Source of the DNA: Burkholderia sp. Bp8992 | GTDB taxonomy: Bacteria; Pseudomonadota; Gammaproteobacteria; Burkholderiales; Burkholderiaceae | Assembly: GCF_003853705.1 (NCBI RefSeq) | Contig: NZ_QTQI01000001.1 | Span: 248,001-312,000, forward strand | Length of the DNA: 64,000 nt | Reading direction: 5' to 3' | Part shown: in pieces, positions 8,954 through 19,447 of the stretch | Layout: each line of letters opens with the position of its first letter | Position numbering within the stretch: the first letter of the stretch is position 1 | Notes under the pieces: model-generated | What the model saw: the letters and a program-made list of their open reading frames with translations, nothing else | Told to the model about the DNA's origin: nothing | Database searches by the model: none | Program-made: the position numbers and the translations under genes

Positions 8954-9095
8954 GACGGGTCGGTTGCGCGCGGAACGCGGATCATCGTGGGTAATCAGAC
9001 AATTCGATATTGATCCGAGGATTCGAACATAGTTGCGCGAACTGTCTATAATTCCTTTCAGTTTCCTCACCCCCACAATAACGCCGAGACCAGCC
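8954..9095 (+). promoter_or_regulatory. Divergent promoter region; candidate -10 for the fdn operon
   Basis: A perfect TATAAT occurs at 9047-9052, 44 bases before the fdnG ATG. A good -35 box at standard spacing is not obvious, suggesting activator dependence. I see only a partial FNR-like TTGAT half at about 9010 and no convincing full FNR or NarL site. Confidence 0.35.
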
Positions 9096-12000
9096 ATGCT
9101 ACAAATGTCCCGGCGCCAGTTCCTGAAGGTGACGGCCACGTCGCTTGCCGGATCGAGTCTTGCCCTGATGGGCTTTTCTCCGTCCGAAGCGCTGGCCGAG
9201 GTCCGACAGTACAAACTGGCGCGCACAGTCGAAACGCGCAACACCTGTCCTTACTGTTCAGTGGGTTGCGGCATCCTGATGTACAGCCTCGGAGACGGCG
9301 CGAAGAACGCCCAGCCGAGCATCATCCACATCGAGGGCGACCCCGACCATCCCGTCAATCGCGGCACGCTGTGCCCGAAGGGCGCGAGCCTGATCGACTT
9401 CATCCACAGCCCGAACCGCCTGACGCACCCCGAGTATCGTGCGCCCGGCTCGGACAAGTGGGAACCGATTTCGTGGAACGACGCGCTCGACCGCATCGCG
9501 AAGCTGATGAAGGCCGACCGCGACGCGAACTTCGTCGAGACGGCCGAAGACGGCTCGAAGGTCAACCGCTGGCTCACGACCGGCATGCTGGCCGCGTCGG
9601 CCGGCAGCAACGAAGTCGGGTACCTGACGCACAAGACTGTCCGCAGTCTTGGCATGCTCGCATTCGACAATCAGGCGCGTGTCTGACATGGCCCGACGGT
9701 GGCAGGTCTTGCCCCGACGTTTGGCCGTGGAGCGATGACGAACCATTGGGTCGACATCAAGAACGCGGACGTGATTCTCGTGATGGGCGGCAATGCAGCC
9801 GAGGCCCATCCGTGCGGTTTCAAGTGGGTAACGGAGGCGAAGGCGCACCGCAAGGCGCGGCTGATCGTTGTCGACCCGCGCTTCACGCGTACGGCCTCGG
9901 TGGCCGATTACTACGCGCCGATCCGCACCGGCACCGACATCGTCTTCCTGGGCGGCGTCATCAACTATCTGCTGACGAACGACAAGATCCAGCACGAGTA
10001 CGTGAAGAACTACACGGACTTCTCGTTCATCGTGCGCGAGGATTTCGCGTTCAACGACGGCATCTATTCCGGCTATGACGCGGAGAAGCACGCGTATCCG
10101 GACAAATCGAGCTGGGACTACGAGCGCGGCGAAGACGGCTTCGTGAAGGTCGACCCGACGCTGCAGCATCCGCGTTGCGTGTACAACCTGCTGAAGCAGC
10201 ACTACGCGCGCTATACGGCGGACATGGTCCAGCAGACGTGCGGCACGCCGAAGGAGAAGTTCCTGAAGGTGTGCGAAATGCTCGCAACGACGGCCGTGCC
10301 CGGCCGTGCCGGCACGATCCTGTACGCGCTCGGCTGGACGCACCACTCGGTCGGCGCGCAGATGATCCGCACCGGCGCGATGGTGCAGCTGCTGCTCGGC
10401 AACATCGGCATCGCTGGCGGCGGGATGAACGCGCTGCGCGGGCACTCGAACATCCAGGGGTTGACCGACCTCGGGCTGATGTCGAACCTGCTGCCGGGCT
10501 ACATGACGCTGCCGATGCAGTCCGAGCAGGATTTCGACGCTTACATCAAGAAGCGCGTGCAGCTGCCGCTGCGGCCGAACCAGTTGAGCTACTGGAAGAA
10601 CTACAAGGCGTTCCACGTCAGCTTCATGAAGTCGTGGTGGGGCGATGCGGCGACCGCCGAGAACAACTGGGGCTACGACTACCTGCCGAAGCTGGACAAG
10701 CAGTACGACCTGCTGCAGGTGATCGAGCTGATGAATGCCGGCAAGATGAACGGCTACATCTGCCAGGGCTTCAACCCGCTGGCGGCGGCGCCGTCGAAGG
10801 TGAAGACGGCGGCCGGTCTCGCGAAGCTGAAGTGGCTCGTGATCATGGATCCGCTCGCGACCGAGACGTCCGAGTTCTGGAAGCATCACGGCGACTACAA
10901 CGACGTCGACGCGTCGAAGATCCAGACCGAGGTGTTCCGTCTGCCGACCACGTGCTTCGCGGAGGAAAACGGTTCGCTCGTGAGTTCGAGCCGCGTGTTG
11001 CAGTGGCACTGGAAGGGCGCGGAGCCGCCGGGCGAGGCGAAGAGCGATCTCGAGATCATGTCGGGGCTGTTCCTGCGCATGCGCAAGATGTACCAGGCGG
11101 ACGGCGGCAAGTATCCGGACCCGATCGTGAACCTGACGTGGCCGTACGCGAACCCGGAAAGCCCGACGCCCGAAGAGCTGGCAATGGAGTTCAACGGGCG
11201 TGCGCTCGCCGATCTGCCCGACCCGAAGGACCCGGCCAAGACGCTCGTGAAGAAGGGCGAGCAGCTCGCCGCGTTCGCGCAGCTGAAGGACGACGGCACG
11301 ACCGCGAGCGGCTGCTGGATCTTCTGCGGTGCGTGGACGCAGGCCGGCAACCAGATGGGGCGGCGCGACAACTCCGACCCGACCGGCATCGGCCAGACGC
11401 TGAACTGGGCGTGGGCGTGGCCGGCGAACCGGCGGATCCTGTACAACCGCGCGTCGTGCGACGTCGCCGGCAAGCCGTTCGACCCGACCCGCAAGCTGAT
11501 CGGCTGGAACGGCAGCGCATGGAAGGGCGCCGACGTGCCGGACTTCAAGGCGGACGAAGCGCCCGAAAACGGGATGGGGCCGTTCATCATGAACCCGGAA
11601 GGCGTGGCGCGCTTCTTCGCGCGTGCGGGGATGAACGAAGGTCCGTTCCCCGAGCACTACGAGCCGTTCGAGACGCCGCTCGACGCGAACCCGCTGCACC
11701 CGAACAACCCGCAGGCGCTGAACAACCCGGCTGCGCGCGTGTTCGCGGACGACCGTGCGTCGTTCGGCAAGGCGGCGGAGTTCCCGCACGTGGCGACGAC
11801 GTACCGGCTGACCGAGCATTTCCACTACTGGACCAAGCATGCGCGGCTGAACGCGATCATCCAGCCCGAGCAATTCGTCGAGATCGGCGAAGACCTCGCG
11901 AAGGAAGTCGGCGTCGCGCATGGCGAGCACGTGAAGGTGTCGTCCAAGCGCGGCTACATCATCGCGGTCGCCCTCGTCACGAAGCGGATCAAGCCGCTGA

Positions 12001-12167
12001 CGATCGACGGCAAGAAGGTCCAGACGGTCGGCGTCCCGTTGCACTGGGGCTTCAAGGGTCTGACGAAGCCCGGCTATCTCGCCAATACCCTGACTCCGTC
12101 CGTGGGTGACGGCAACTCGTACACACCGGAATTCAAGTCGTTCCTGGTGAAGGTCGAAAAGGCGTAA
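9096..12167 (+). CDS. fdnG: Formate dehydrogenase alpha subunit, selenocysteine-containing (UGA read through)
   Basis: The catalytic molybdopterin subunit of membrane-bound formate dehydrogenase (FdnG/FdoG type), about 1,023 residues, oxidising formate to CO2 in the periplasm. The start at 9096 yields a twin-arginine signal peptide (SRRQFLKVT, residues 5-13). C51, C54 and C58 plus the later LCPKGAS cysteine bind a 4Fe-4S cluster. The in-frame UGA at 9684-9686 is codon 197, in the context [23 protein letters not shown], the same place as Sec196 of E. coli FdnG. A SECIS hairpin follows directly. It is therefore one selenoprotein gene, not two genes. A TTG at 9033 is an unlikely alternative start because it precedes the -10 box. 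fdnH follows after 10 bases. Confidence 0.96.
9684..9726 (+). promoter_or_regulatory. Selenocysteine UGA and SECIS element
   Basis: UGA (9684-9686) is followed at 9690 by GGCC, pairing with GGCC at 9723-9726, and an apical stem GGCA (9701-9704) / TGCC (9710-9713) closing the loop GGTCT (9705-9709). The bulged and looped GGUCU at this distance is the feature that SelB binds in the E. coli fdhF and fdnG SECIS elements. The sequence also encodes conserved protein, so it is constrained twice. Confidence 0.92.
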
Positions 12168-12177
12168 GGGGAAAGAG

Positions 12178-13092
12178 ATGGCATTGCAATCGCTGGATAT
12201 CAAGCGCGTCTCGGCCACCACGACGCCACCGCCCACGGTGCGCGAACCGGTGACCGGGAGCGTCGCGAAGCTGATCGACGTATCGAAGTGCATCGGCTGC
12301 AAGGCGTGCCAGACGGCATGCATGGAGTGGAACGACCTGCGCGACGAGGTCGGCACCAACGTCGGCGTGTACGACAACCCGGCCGACCTGACCGAGCATT
12401 CGTGGACGGTCATGCGGTTCTCCGAATACGAGAACCCGGCGGGCGACCTCGAGTGGCTGATCCGCAAGGACGGCTGCATGCACTGCGAGGATCCGGGCTG
12501 CCTGAAGGCGTGTCCGTCGCCGGGTGCGATCGTGCAGTACAACAACGGGATCGTCGATTTCCACGAGGAGAACTGCATCGGTTGCGGCTACTGCGTGACC
12601 GGCTGCCCGTTCAACGTTCCGCGGATCTCGAAGAAGGATCATCGCGCGTACAAGTGCACGCTCTGTTCCGATCGCGTCGCGGTCGGCCAGGAACCGGCCT
12701 GCGTGAAGACCTGCCCGACGGGCGCGATCGTGTTCGGCACCAAGGAGGACATGAAGCAGCACGCGGCCGAGCGGATCGAGGACCTGAAGGAGCGCGGCTT
12801 CGAGCATGCGGGGCTGTACGACCCGCAGGGCGTCGGCGGCACGCACGTGATGTATGTGCTGCACCACGCGGACAAACCGTCGCTGTACCACGGGCTGCCC
12901 GACAACCCGTCGATCAGCCCGATGGTGAAGCTGTGGAAGGGGATCGCGAAACCGCTCGCGGTCGCGGGCCTCGCGCTGACCGCGCTGGCCGGGTTCTTCC
13001 ACTACACGCGGGTCGGGCCGAACGAGGTCACCGACGACGAGGAAGCTGCCGCGCGCGACGAGGCGCGACGCATCAAGGAGGACGCGAAATGA
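12178..13092 (+). CDS. fdnH: Formate dehydrogenase beta subunit (4 x 4Fe-4S, membrane-anchored)
   Basis: A 304-residue electron-transfer subunit carrying electrons from FdnG to the cytochrome b subunit. Four cysteine clusters are visible: [14 protein letters not shown] (from C38), [35 protein letters not shown] and [21 protein letters not shown] single C-terminal membrane helix (about residues 258-277, [18 protein letters not shown]) anchors it, as in FdnH/FdoH. The ATG follows GGGGAAAGAG. Its stop overlaps the fdnI start in ATGA, indicating translational coupling. Confidence 0.95.
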   Translation: MALQSLDIKRVSATTTPPPTVREPVTGSVAKLIDVSKCIGCKACQTACMEWNDLRDEVGTNVGVYDNPADLTEHSWTVMRFSEYENPAGDLEWLIRKDGCMHCEDPGCLKACPSPGAIVQYNNGIVDFHEENCIGCGYCVTGCPFNVPRISKKDHRAYKCTLCSDRVAVGQEPACVKTCPTGAIVFGTKEDMKQHAAERIEDLKERGFEHAGLYDPQGVGGTHVMYVLHHADKPSLYHGLPDNPSISPMVKLWKGIAKPLAVAGLALTALAGFFHYTRVGPNEVTDDEEAAARDEARRIKEDAK

Positions 13093-13715
13093 GCCACGAC
13101 GACCCCAACCTGATCGTCCGCTACACGCCGAACGAGCGCACGAACCACTGGATCACCGCGATCACGTTCGTGCTGCTCGCGTTGTCCGGGCTCGCGCTGT
13201 TCCACCCGTCGATGTTCTGGCTGACCGCGCTTTTCGGCGGCGGCCAGTGGACGCGGATCCTGCACCCGTTCGTCGGCCTCGTGATGTTCGTGTCGTTCGC
13301 GATCCTCGTGGTGCGCTTCTGGCACCACAACGCGCTCGACGCGGACGATCGGCAGTGGCTGAAGCAGATCGGCGACGTGCTGACCAACCAGGAAGACAAG
13401 CTGCCGCCGGTCGGGCGCTATAACGCCGGGCAGAAGCTGCTATTCTTTACGTTGGTGGCGTGCCTGCTGCTGCTCCTGCTGTCGGGAGTCGTGATCTGGC
13501 GGCGCTACTTCTCGTTCTACTTCCCGATCGGGGTGATCCGCGCGGCCGCTGTCGTGCATGCCGTGGCGGCCTTCGTGCTGATCGCGAGCATCATCGTGCA
13601 CATTTACGCGGCGTTGTGGGTGAAGGGCTCGATCGGCGCGATGGTGCGTGGCACCGTCACGCTGGGCTGGGCCCGCAAGCATCACCCGAAGTGGTTCCGT
13701 GAAAGCGTGAAATAA
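13089..13715 (+). CDS. fdnI: Formate dehydrogenase gamma subunit, cytochrome b556
   Basis: A 208-residue integral membrane di-haem cytochrome b that passes electrons from FdnH to the quinone pool. Four hydrophobic helices are visible, with candidate haem-ligand histidines in [29 protein letters not shown] and [17 protein letters not shown]. Start at the ATG overlapping the fdnH stop by 4 bases, which keeps the typical [20 protein letters not shown] opening. It is the third gene of the operon; fdhE follows after about 100 bases. Confidence 0.95.
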   Translation: MSHDDPNLIVRYTPNERTNHWITAITFVLLALSGLALFHPSMFWLTALFGGGQWTRILHPFVGLVMFVSFAILVVRFWHHNALDADDRQWLKQIGDVLTNQEDKLPPVGRYNAGQKLLFFTLVACLLLLLLSGVVIWRRYFSFYFPIGVIRAAAVVHAVAAFVLIASIIVHIYAALWVKGSIGAMVRGTVTLGWARKHHPKWFRESVK

Positions 13716-13822
13716 CGCACCGGAGCGGGGCGGCTCGCCAGTTGCGGCGGCCGTTCCGCCAACCGCCGGAATCGCCCGAAAGCGCCGATTCGTCGGCGCT
13801 TGGTTTTTTGGAAGATATATTT

Positions 13823-14758
13823 GTGACACAACGCATTCTCGAACCGACCGAGATCTCGGCACTCGATCATTCGGCCATTCCGCGCTTTCGCCTGCCGGAG
13901 CGCGCCACCGCGTTCGCGGCGCGCGCCGCGCGGCTGCGCAAGCTTGCCGACCTGAACCCGATCAGCGGCTACCTGCGGCTGATGGCCACCGTCGCCGACG
14001 CGCAGCACGCGACGCTGCAGACGCTGGAGCTGCCGCTGCCGTCGCAGGAAGCGATCGCACGCGCGCAGCAGCATTCGATGCCGCTCGTGCCGGCGCTCGA
14101 CGGCGAGCGCGATGCGCGCTGGCGCGCCGTGCTGTACGAACTGCTCGACCGCGTCGAAGGCGCCGGGCTCGTCAACCCGCAGCTCGCGAAACTGCTCGAC
14201 CGGCTGCGCCTGATGGCGCCGGCCGAACTCGATGCGCAGGCCGACGCGATCCTCGCGCTGCGCTTCGCCGAAGTCGACCCGGCTACCGCGCCGTTCCTGA
14301 TGGCGGCGCTGCAGGTGGCCTGGACGGACCTCGCGAGCCGCGTGACGCCGACCGACGTCCCGTATCTCGACCAGCCGGGGCTGTGCCCCGTGTGCGGCAC
14401 GCATCCGGTCGCGAGCGTCGTGCGGGTCGGCGGCCCGTACCAGGGCTACCGTTTCCTGCAATGCGGGCTGTGCACGACCGAGTGGCACATGGTGCGCACG
14501 AAGTGCTCGCACTGCGATTCGACGAAGGGCATCGCGTATCACGGCATCGAGGGCGGCAGCGAAGCCGTCAAGGCCGAATCGTGCGACGAGTGCAAGACCT
14601 ATCGCAAGATCGGTTATCAGGACAAGGACTACGAGTTCGAGCCGCTCGCGGACGATCTCGCGAGTCTCACGCTCGACCTGCTCATGAACGAGGCCGGCTA
14701 CCAGCGCAGTTCGCCGAACCCGCTGCTGTGGCCGGACGTCGCGCGGGAAGCGGACTGA
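13823..14758 (+). CDS. fdhE: Formate dehydrogenase accessory protein FdhE
   Basis: A 311-residue cytoplasmic rubredoxin-like protein needed for activity of Tat-exported formate dehydrogenases; E. coli FdhE is 309 residues. The GTG start at 13823 gives VTQRILEPTEISALDHSAIP and the right length. Paired cysteine motifs LCPVCG, LQCGLC, KCSHC and SCDEC bind iron. A longer frame from 13742 adds a non-conserved, proline-rich lead and is rejected. It sits between the structural genes and selA in one transcriptional direction. Confidence 0.93.
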   Translation: MTQRILEPTEISALDHSAIPRFRLPERATAFAARAARLRKLADLNPISGYLRLMATVADAQHATLQTLELPLPSQEAIARAQQHSMPLVPALDGERDARWRAVLYELLDRVEGAGLVNPQLAKLLDRLRLMAPAELDAQADAILALRFAEVDPATAPFLMAALQVAWTDLASRVTPTDVPYLDQPGLCPVCGTHPVASVVRVGGPYQGYRFLQCGLCTTEWHMVRTKCSHCDSTKGIAYHGIEGGSEAVKAESCDECKTYRKIGYQDKDYEFEPLADDLASLTLDLLMNEAGYQRSSPNPLLWPDVAREAD

Positions 14759-14833
14759 CGGCACGGGGCCGGTGGCGGTGCGCGAGCGCCGGCGCCGGCC
14801 GACTGCGACGCATGAGACTGGAGCCACAACTAC

Positions 14834-16273
14834 GTGACCGAACCGGGTGTGAATGAATTGAATGCGGTACTGGCGCGCGTGCCGTCCGTCGAGCGCGTGC
14901 TGTCGTCGGCGCCGTTGCAACCTCTGATCGCGGACTATGGCCGCACGCGCGTGTTGAACGCCGTGCGCGCCGAACTGGAGCGCTGGCGCACCGCCGCCCA
15001 GCACGATCCGGCCACGGCCGAGCCGCTCGACGAGCCGCGCATCGCCGCCGCCATCGCGCGCACGCTGGCCGCGCAGAGCACGGGCGCCGTGCGTGCCGTG
15101 TTCAACCTGACCGGTACCGTGCTGCACACGAATCTCGGGCGTGCGCTGTTGCCCGACGACGCGGTGCGCGCGGTGGTCGACGCGCTCACGCGGCCCGTCA
15201 ACCTCGAATTCGATCTCGCCACGGGCCGCCGCGGCGATCGTGACGACCTGATCGACGCTCTGCTGTGCGAACTGACGGGCGCGGAAGCCGCGACCGTCGT
15301 CAACAACAATGCGGCGGCCGTGCTGCTGACGCTGTCGGCGCTCGCGACGAAGCGGGAAGTGATCGTGTCTCGCGGCGAGCTGGTCGAGATCGGCGGCGCA
15401 TTCCGCATTCCCGACATCATGAGCCGTGCCGGCGCGAAGCTGCGCGAGGTCGGCACGACCAACCGCACGCATCTGCGCGACTACGCGGACGCGATCGGCC
15501 CGCGCACGGCGCTGCTGATGAAGGTGCACTGCAGCAACTATGCGATCAGCGGCTTCACGAAGGAGGCGACGCTCGCCGAACTCGCGCCGCTCGCGCGCGA
15601 GCGCGGCGTGCCGGTTGCCGTCGATCTCGGCAGCGGCACGCTCGCCGACCTGACGCAATGGGGCCTGCCGCACGAGACGACCGTGCAGGAAACCGTCGCC
15701 GCCGGCGCAAACGTTGTCACGTTCAGCGGCGACAAGCTGCTCGGCGGGCCGCAGGCCGGCCTGATCGTCGGCGATCGCGTGCTGATCGCGAAGATCAAGA
15801 AGCATCCGCTCAAGCGCGCGCTGCGCGTCGGCAAGCTGACGCTCGCGGCGCTCGAACCCGTGCTGCGCCTGTACCAGTCGCCCGAATTCCTGCGCGACCG
15901 GCTCACGACGCTGCGCCTGCTGACGCGGCCGCAGCGCGAGATCGCCGAGGCCGCCGAACGCGTGCGTCCGGCGCTGCAGGCGGCGCTCGGCAGCGATTTC
16001 GACGTGACGGTCGAGCCGATGTTCAGCCAGATCGGCAGCGGCGCGCTGCCGGTCGATCAACTGCCGAGCGCCGGGCTCGTCGTGCGCACGGCGGACGGCA
16101 AGCGCGGCGGCCGCGCGCTCGCACAGCTCGAGAAGCGTCTGCGCGAATGGCCGCGCCCGGTGATCGGGCGCATCGCCGACAACGCGCTGCGGCTTGACCT
16201 GCGCTGCCTCGAAGCCGCCGACGAAGCGGCACTCGTCGCACAATGCGCGCCGCTGGCGGGGCCCGCTGCATGA
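14834..16273 (+). CDS. selA: L-seryl-tRNA(Sec) selenium transferase
   Basis: A 479-residue PLP enzyme that converts Ser-tRNA(Sec) to Sec-tRNA(Sec) using selenophosphate. Hallmarks are [17 protein letters not shown] (residues about 90-106), [15 protein letters not shown] and the PLP lysine in [14 protein letters not shown] (K301). Length is near E. coli SelA (463). Start is GTG at 14834. The stop overlaps the selB start (ATGA at 16270-16273), so the two are translationally coupled. selD is not in the window. Confidence 0.96.
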   Translation: MTEPGVNELNAVLARVPSVERVLSSAPLQPLIADYGRTRVLNAVRAELERWRTAAQHDPATAEPLDEPRIAAAIARTLAAQSTGAVRAVFNLTGTVLHTNLGRALLPDDAVRAVVDALTRPVNLEFDLATGRRGDRDDLIDALLCELTGAEAATVVNNNAAAVLLTLSALATKREVIVSRGELVEIGGAFRIPDIMSRAGAKLREVGTTNRTHLRDYADAIGPRTALLMKVHCSNYAISGFTKEATLAELAPLARERGVPVAVDLGSGTLADLTQWGLPHETTVQETVAAGANVVTFSGDKLLGGPQAGLIVGDRVLIAKIKKHPLKRALRVGKLTLAALEPVLRLYQSPEFLRDRLTTLRLLTRPQREIAEAAERVRPALQAALGSDFDVTVEPMFSQIGSGALPVDQLPSAGLVVRTADGKRGGRALAQLEKRLREWPRPVIGRIADNALRLDLRCLEAADEAALVAQCAPLAGPAA

Positions 16274-18195
16274 TCGTCGGGACCGCGGGGCACATCGACC
16301 ACGGCAAGACGACGCTGGCGCGCGCGCTGACGGGCGTCGATACCGACCGCCTGAAGGAAGAGAAGGCGCGCGGCATCTCGATCGAGCTCGGTTATGCCTA
16401 TACGCCGCTCGACAACGGCGACGTGCTTGGCCTGATCGACGTGCCGGGACACGAGAAGCTGATTCATACGATGGCGGCCGGCGCGTGCGGGATCGACTTC
16501 GCGCTGCTCGTGATCGCCGCCGACGACGGCGTGATGCCGCAGACGCGCGAGCATCTCGCGATCCTGCAGCTGCTCGGTGTCGCGCATGGCGCCGTCGCGC
16601 TGACCAAATGCGATCGCGTCGATGCCGCGCGCGTGGCCGAGGTGCGCGACGAGATCGCCGCGTGGCTGCACGATTCCACGCTGGCCGGCGTGCCGATCTT
16701 CGAAACGCGGGCGACCGTCGCAGACGATCCGGGTGTCGCCGCGCTGAAGCAGCATCTGGCCGACGCGGCGATCGCGTGGCGCGCGCGCCGCGACGACGGG
16801 CTGTTCCGGCTCGCGGTCGATCGCGTGTTCACGCTCGCGGGGCAGGGCACGGTCGTGACGGGTACCGCGTTCGCGGGCCGCGTCGCGACGGGCGACACGC
16901 TCGCGATCGTGCGTACCGGCGGCGCGGCCCGCGTGCGCAGCATCCATGCGCAGAACCGGCCGGTCGAGGCCGGCCGAGCGGGCGAGCGTTGCGCGCTGAA
17001 CCTGGCCGGTGTCGACAAGGCCGACGTCGAGCGCGGCGATACCGTCGCCGATGCGCGGCTCGTCGCGACGTCGCCGCGTCTCGACGTCGAGCTGACGTTG
17101 CTCGCGGACGCCGGGCTGACATTGACGCACTGGGCGCCGCTGCACGTGCATCTCGGCACGCTGCATCGCGTCGCCCATGTCGCGCTGCTCGACGGCGATA
17201 CGCTCGCGGCCGGCCAGCGGATGCGCGTGCAACTGGTGTTCGACGAACCGGTGTTCGCGCTGCCGGGCGACCGGTTCATCGTCCGCAATCCGCAGGCGAC
17301 GCGCACCGTCGGCGGCGGCCGCGTGCTCGATCCGTTCGGGCCGGCCCGCAAGCGCCGTACGCCTGCCCGCCGCGCGTGGCTCGATGCGCTGGCCGCGTGG
17401 CTCGACGAAGGGCGCCTCGATGCGCTGCTCACGCAGGCGCCGCTCGGCATTCCGCGCACGACGCTCACGCATCTGACGGGGTTCGCGCCGAATGCGCTGG
17501 CGTTGCCGGAAGACGCGCTGGCGATCGGGCAGCGCGACGCCGCCTCGAACGATGGCGCGGTGATTTCGCAGGCGCACTGGCGTGCGCTGCAGGCGCGGGC
17601 GATCGAGACGCTGCGCACGTATCACGAACGCATGCCCGACGAGCAGGGGCTCGACGCCGCACGCCTGCGGCGGATGGCTGCGCCGCTGGTTGGCGACGCG
17701 CTATGGCGTGCGCTCGTCGATGCGCTGGTGGCGGGCGGCGAGGTCGCGCGCAGCGGGCCGTGGCTGCATCTGCCGTCGCATTCGGTGAGCCTGGAGCCGC
17801 GGGAGGAAACGCTGGCGCAGCAACTATTGCCGCTGATTCATGCGGGGCGTTTCGATCCACCGTGGGTGCGCGATCTGGCGCGCGACACGGGCGCGGCCGA
17901 GGACGCGGTGCGCACGCTGTTGCGCAAGCTCGCGCGGCGCGGCGACGTGCATCAGGTCGTGCGCGACCTGTTCTATCACGCGGACGTCATGCGCGAGCTG
18001 GCGGAGCTGGTCGCGCATCTCGCCCCGTCGCGCGGCGGCGGACTCGATGCCGCGACGTTCCGCGACGCGACGGGGCTCGGCCGCAAGCGCGCGATCCAGA
18101 TTCTCGAGTTCTTCGATCGGGTTGGGTATACTCGCTTCCACCGCGATCTTCACTACCTGCGGCCTGACAGCGGTTGGGTGGGTATTCAGGCGTAG
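16270..18195 (+). CDS. selB: Selenocysteine-specific elongation factor
   Basis: A 641-residue GTPase that delivers Sec-tRNA(Sec) to the ribosome at UGA codons marked by a SECIS hairpin. The start [20 protein letters not shown] contains the P-loop; DVPGHEK (G3) and TKCD (G4) follow. After the EF-Tu-like domains come the C-terminal winged-helix repeats, ending [20 protein letters not shown], the SECIS-binding part. The ATG at 16270 overlaps the selA stop. selC lies 30 bases downstream, so selA, selB and selC form one block with the single selenoprotein seen here. Confidence 0.96.
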   Translation: MIVGTAGHIDHGKTTLARALTGVDTDRLKEEKARGISIELGYAYTPLDNGDVLGLIDVPGHEKLIHTMAAGACGIDFALLVIAADDGVMPQTREHLAILQLLGVAHGAVALTKCDRVDAARVAEVRDEIAAWLHDSTLAGVPIFETRATVADDPGVAALKQHLADAAIAWRARRDDGLFRLAVDRVFTLAGQGTVVTGTAFAGRVATGDTLAIVRTGGAARVRSIHAQNRPVEAGRAGERCALNLAGVDKADVERGDTVADARLVATSPRLDVELTLLADAGLTLTHWAPLHVHLGTLHRVAHVALLDGDTLAAGQRMRVQLVFDEPVFALPGDRFIVRNPQATRTVGGGRVLDPFGPARKRRTPARRAWLDALAAWLDEGRLDALLTQAPLGIPRTTLTHLTGFAPNALALPEDALAIGQRDAASNDGAVISQAHWRALQARAIETLRTYHERMPDEQGLDAARLRRMAAPLVGDALWRALVDALVAGGEVARSGPWLHLPSHSVSLEPREETLAQQLLPLIHAGRFDPPWVRDLARDTGAAEDAVRTLLRKLARRGDVHQVVRDLFYHADVMRELAELVAHLAPSRGGGLDAATFRDATGLGRKRAIQILEFFDRVGYTRFHRDLHYLRPDSGWVGIQA

Positions 18196-18225
18196 GCGCT
18201 CGTTGTTCTTCGGTTTTTTCCCCAC

Positions 18226-18321
18226 GGAAGGCATTCGTATCCGGTGGTACGGCTGGACTTCAAATCCAGTTGGGGGTGTCAGACACTCCCGGGTCGGTTC
18301 GACTCCGGCTGCCTTCCGCCA
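18226..18321 (+). tRNA. selC: tRNA-Sec (anticodon UCA)
   Basis: A 96-base tRNA with encoded CCA. The 8-bp acceptor stem is GGAAGGCA (18226-18233) with TGCCTTCC (18310-18317), then G and CCA. The anticodon arm is CTGGA-CTTCAAA-TCCAG with anticodon TCA at 18260-18262. A long variable arm (GGGGGTGTCAGACACTCCC) and the T loop GGTTCGACTCC follow. The long acceptor stem, long extra arm and UCA anticodon identify bacterial selC. Its 3' end is a well-known integration site for genomic islands, and an integrase remnant lies just downstream. Confidence 0.97.
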
Positions 18322-18390
18322 GTCATGGCTTCCGCGGCATTCCGACGACTTCCGTAAACGCCACGTAGGTCGCTGATTTCAAAGCGATTT

Positions 18391-18476
18391 GTGGGTAACG
18401 GCATGCTTGCGACTTCCGCCTCGGCTCCGCACAATCTCCCCATGAAATATGGGTAGCGGTGTGGGTTTTGTGGGTA
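18391..18476 (+). repeat. Cluster of RTGGGTW direct repeats between selC and integrase
   Basis: GTGGGTA (18391), ATGGGTA (18449), GTGGGTT (18461) and GTGGGTA (18470) lie in the 170-base gap between selC and the integrase start. Short direct repeats in this position resemble arm-type integrase or excisionase binding sites flanking attL. No experimental match is known to me; this is inference from placement. Confidence 0.35.
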
Positions 18477-18491
18477 GGAAAGGAGGGCGAT

Positions 18492-19424
18492 ATGGCGGGA
18501 CGACACTTGCATCGACTCAGCGCGCTGCGCGTCGCGAAGGCGGTGAATCCCGGGCATTACTCGGACGGTGGCGGCCTCTACCTGCAGATTGCAGACAGCG
18601 GTGCGCGCTCATGGGTGTTTCGCTTCAAGCTTGATGGTCGCATGCGCGAAATGGGCCTTGGACCGCTATCGCGGGTTTCGCTTGGTGAAGCGCGGAAGCT
18701 GGCTACGGGATATCGCGAGATGGTCGGCAACCAGATTGATCCCATCCTCGCCCGGCGCGAAGAACAGCGTCGGCGACAGCTTGATATCTCGATCGACGCC
18801 AATGTGACGTTCCGTGAGGCGGCTGAAGCATTCATCCGCGCACGCGAACCGGAATGGCGAAACCGCAAGCATGTCCAACAGTGGGGCAATACGCTGGCGA
18901 CCTACGCCTATCCCGTTATCGGCGACGTGCGCGTGCGTGATATCGACACCGCGATGATTGTGCGTATTCTCCAGCCGATCTGGACGAAAAAAGCCGAGAC
19001 CGCACGGCGGGTGCGCGGGCGCATCAAGGCGATCCTCGACGCGGAGACCGTGATGGGGCACCGCACCGGCGGCAACCCTGCCCGGTACGTCGACCATCTC
19101 CAACTGGTGTTGCCGCGCTCAAAAAGGCGCTCGCAGATCAAGCATCATCCGGCGCTGCCTTGGGAAGACCTGCCGACATTTATCCGTGAACTGGAACTCC
19201 GTCCCCGACGCGCGGCACGAATGCTGCATTTGCTTATTCTCACAGCGACTCGTACGAACGAGGTCCGATTTGCGCGGGTCGACGAATTCGATCTCGACAG
19301 TCGTATCTGGAGCATCCCGGGCGATCGAACGAAAAGTGGTCGGCCGCTGCGCGTGCCGCTTTGTCAGCGAGCTGTCGAAGTCGTCCGTGCGGCACTACCG
19401 AAGGCCAAATATGGGTACCGGGGG
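18492..19424 (+). pseudogene. P4-type tyrosine integrase, 3' part lost to an IS insertion
   Basis: Starting at the ATG after AGGAGGGCGAT, the frame encodes about 310 residues of a P4-family integrase. It has the N-terminal DUF4102 arm-binding domain (HYSDGGGLYLQIADSGARSW, GLGPLSRVSLGEARKLA), the core-binding domain (VTFREAAEAFIRAREPEWRN), and the start of the catalytic domain with the first active-site arginine (TATRTNEVRF) and beta-strand lysine (DRTKSGRPLRVPL). The frame then enters the IS end at 19420-19425. The HxxR box and catalytic tyrosine are absent and I could not find them beyond the IS. The gene must be inactive. It sits 170 bases after selC, the classical attachment site. Confidence 0.9.
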
Positions 19425-19447
19425 TGCGGCGGAATTCTTGGACTGGT

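Noticed and set aside
9033-9686. Reading the first part of fdnG as a truncated or nonsense-mutated gene
   Set aside because: The stop is UGA at the conserved Sec position, followed by a SECIS hairpin, and both halves are in the same frame; selA, selB and selC are adjacent.
9258-12578. 1,106-residue minus-strand frame opposite fdnG and fdnH
   Set aside because: Mirror frame of conserved formate dehydrogenase codons; no recognisable protein features.
13742-13822. TTG start for fdhE at 13742
   Set aside because: Adds a non-conserved lead; GTG 13823 gives the family length of about 310 residues.
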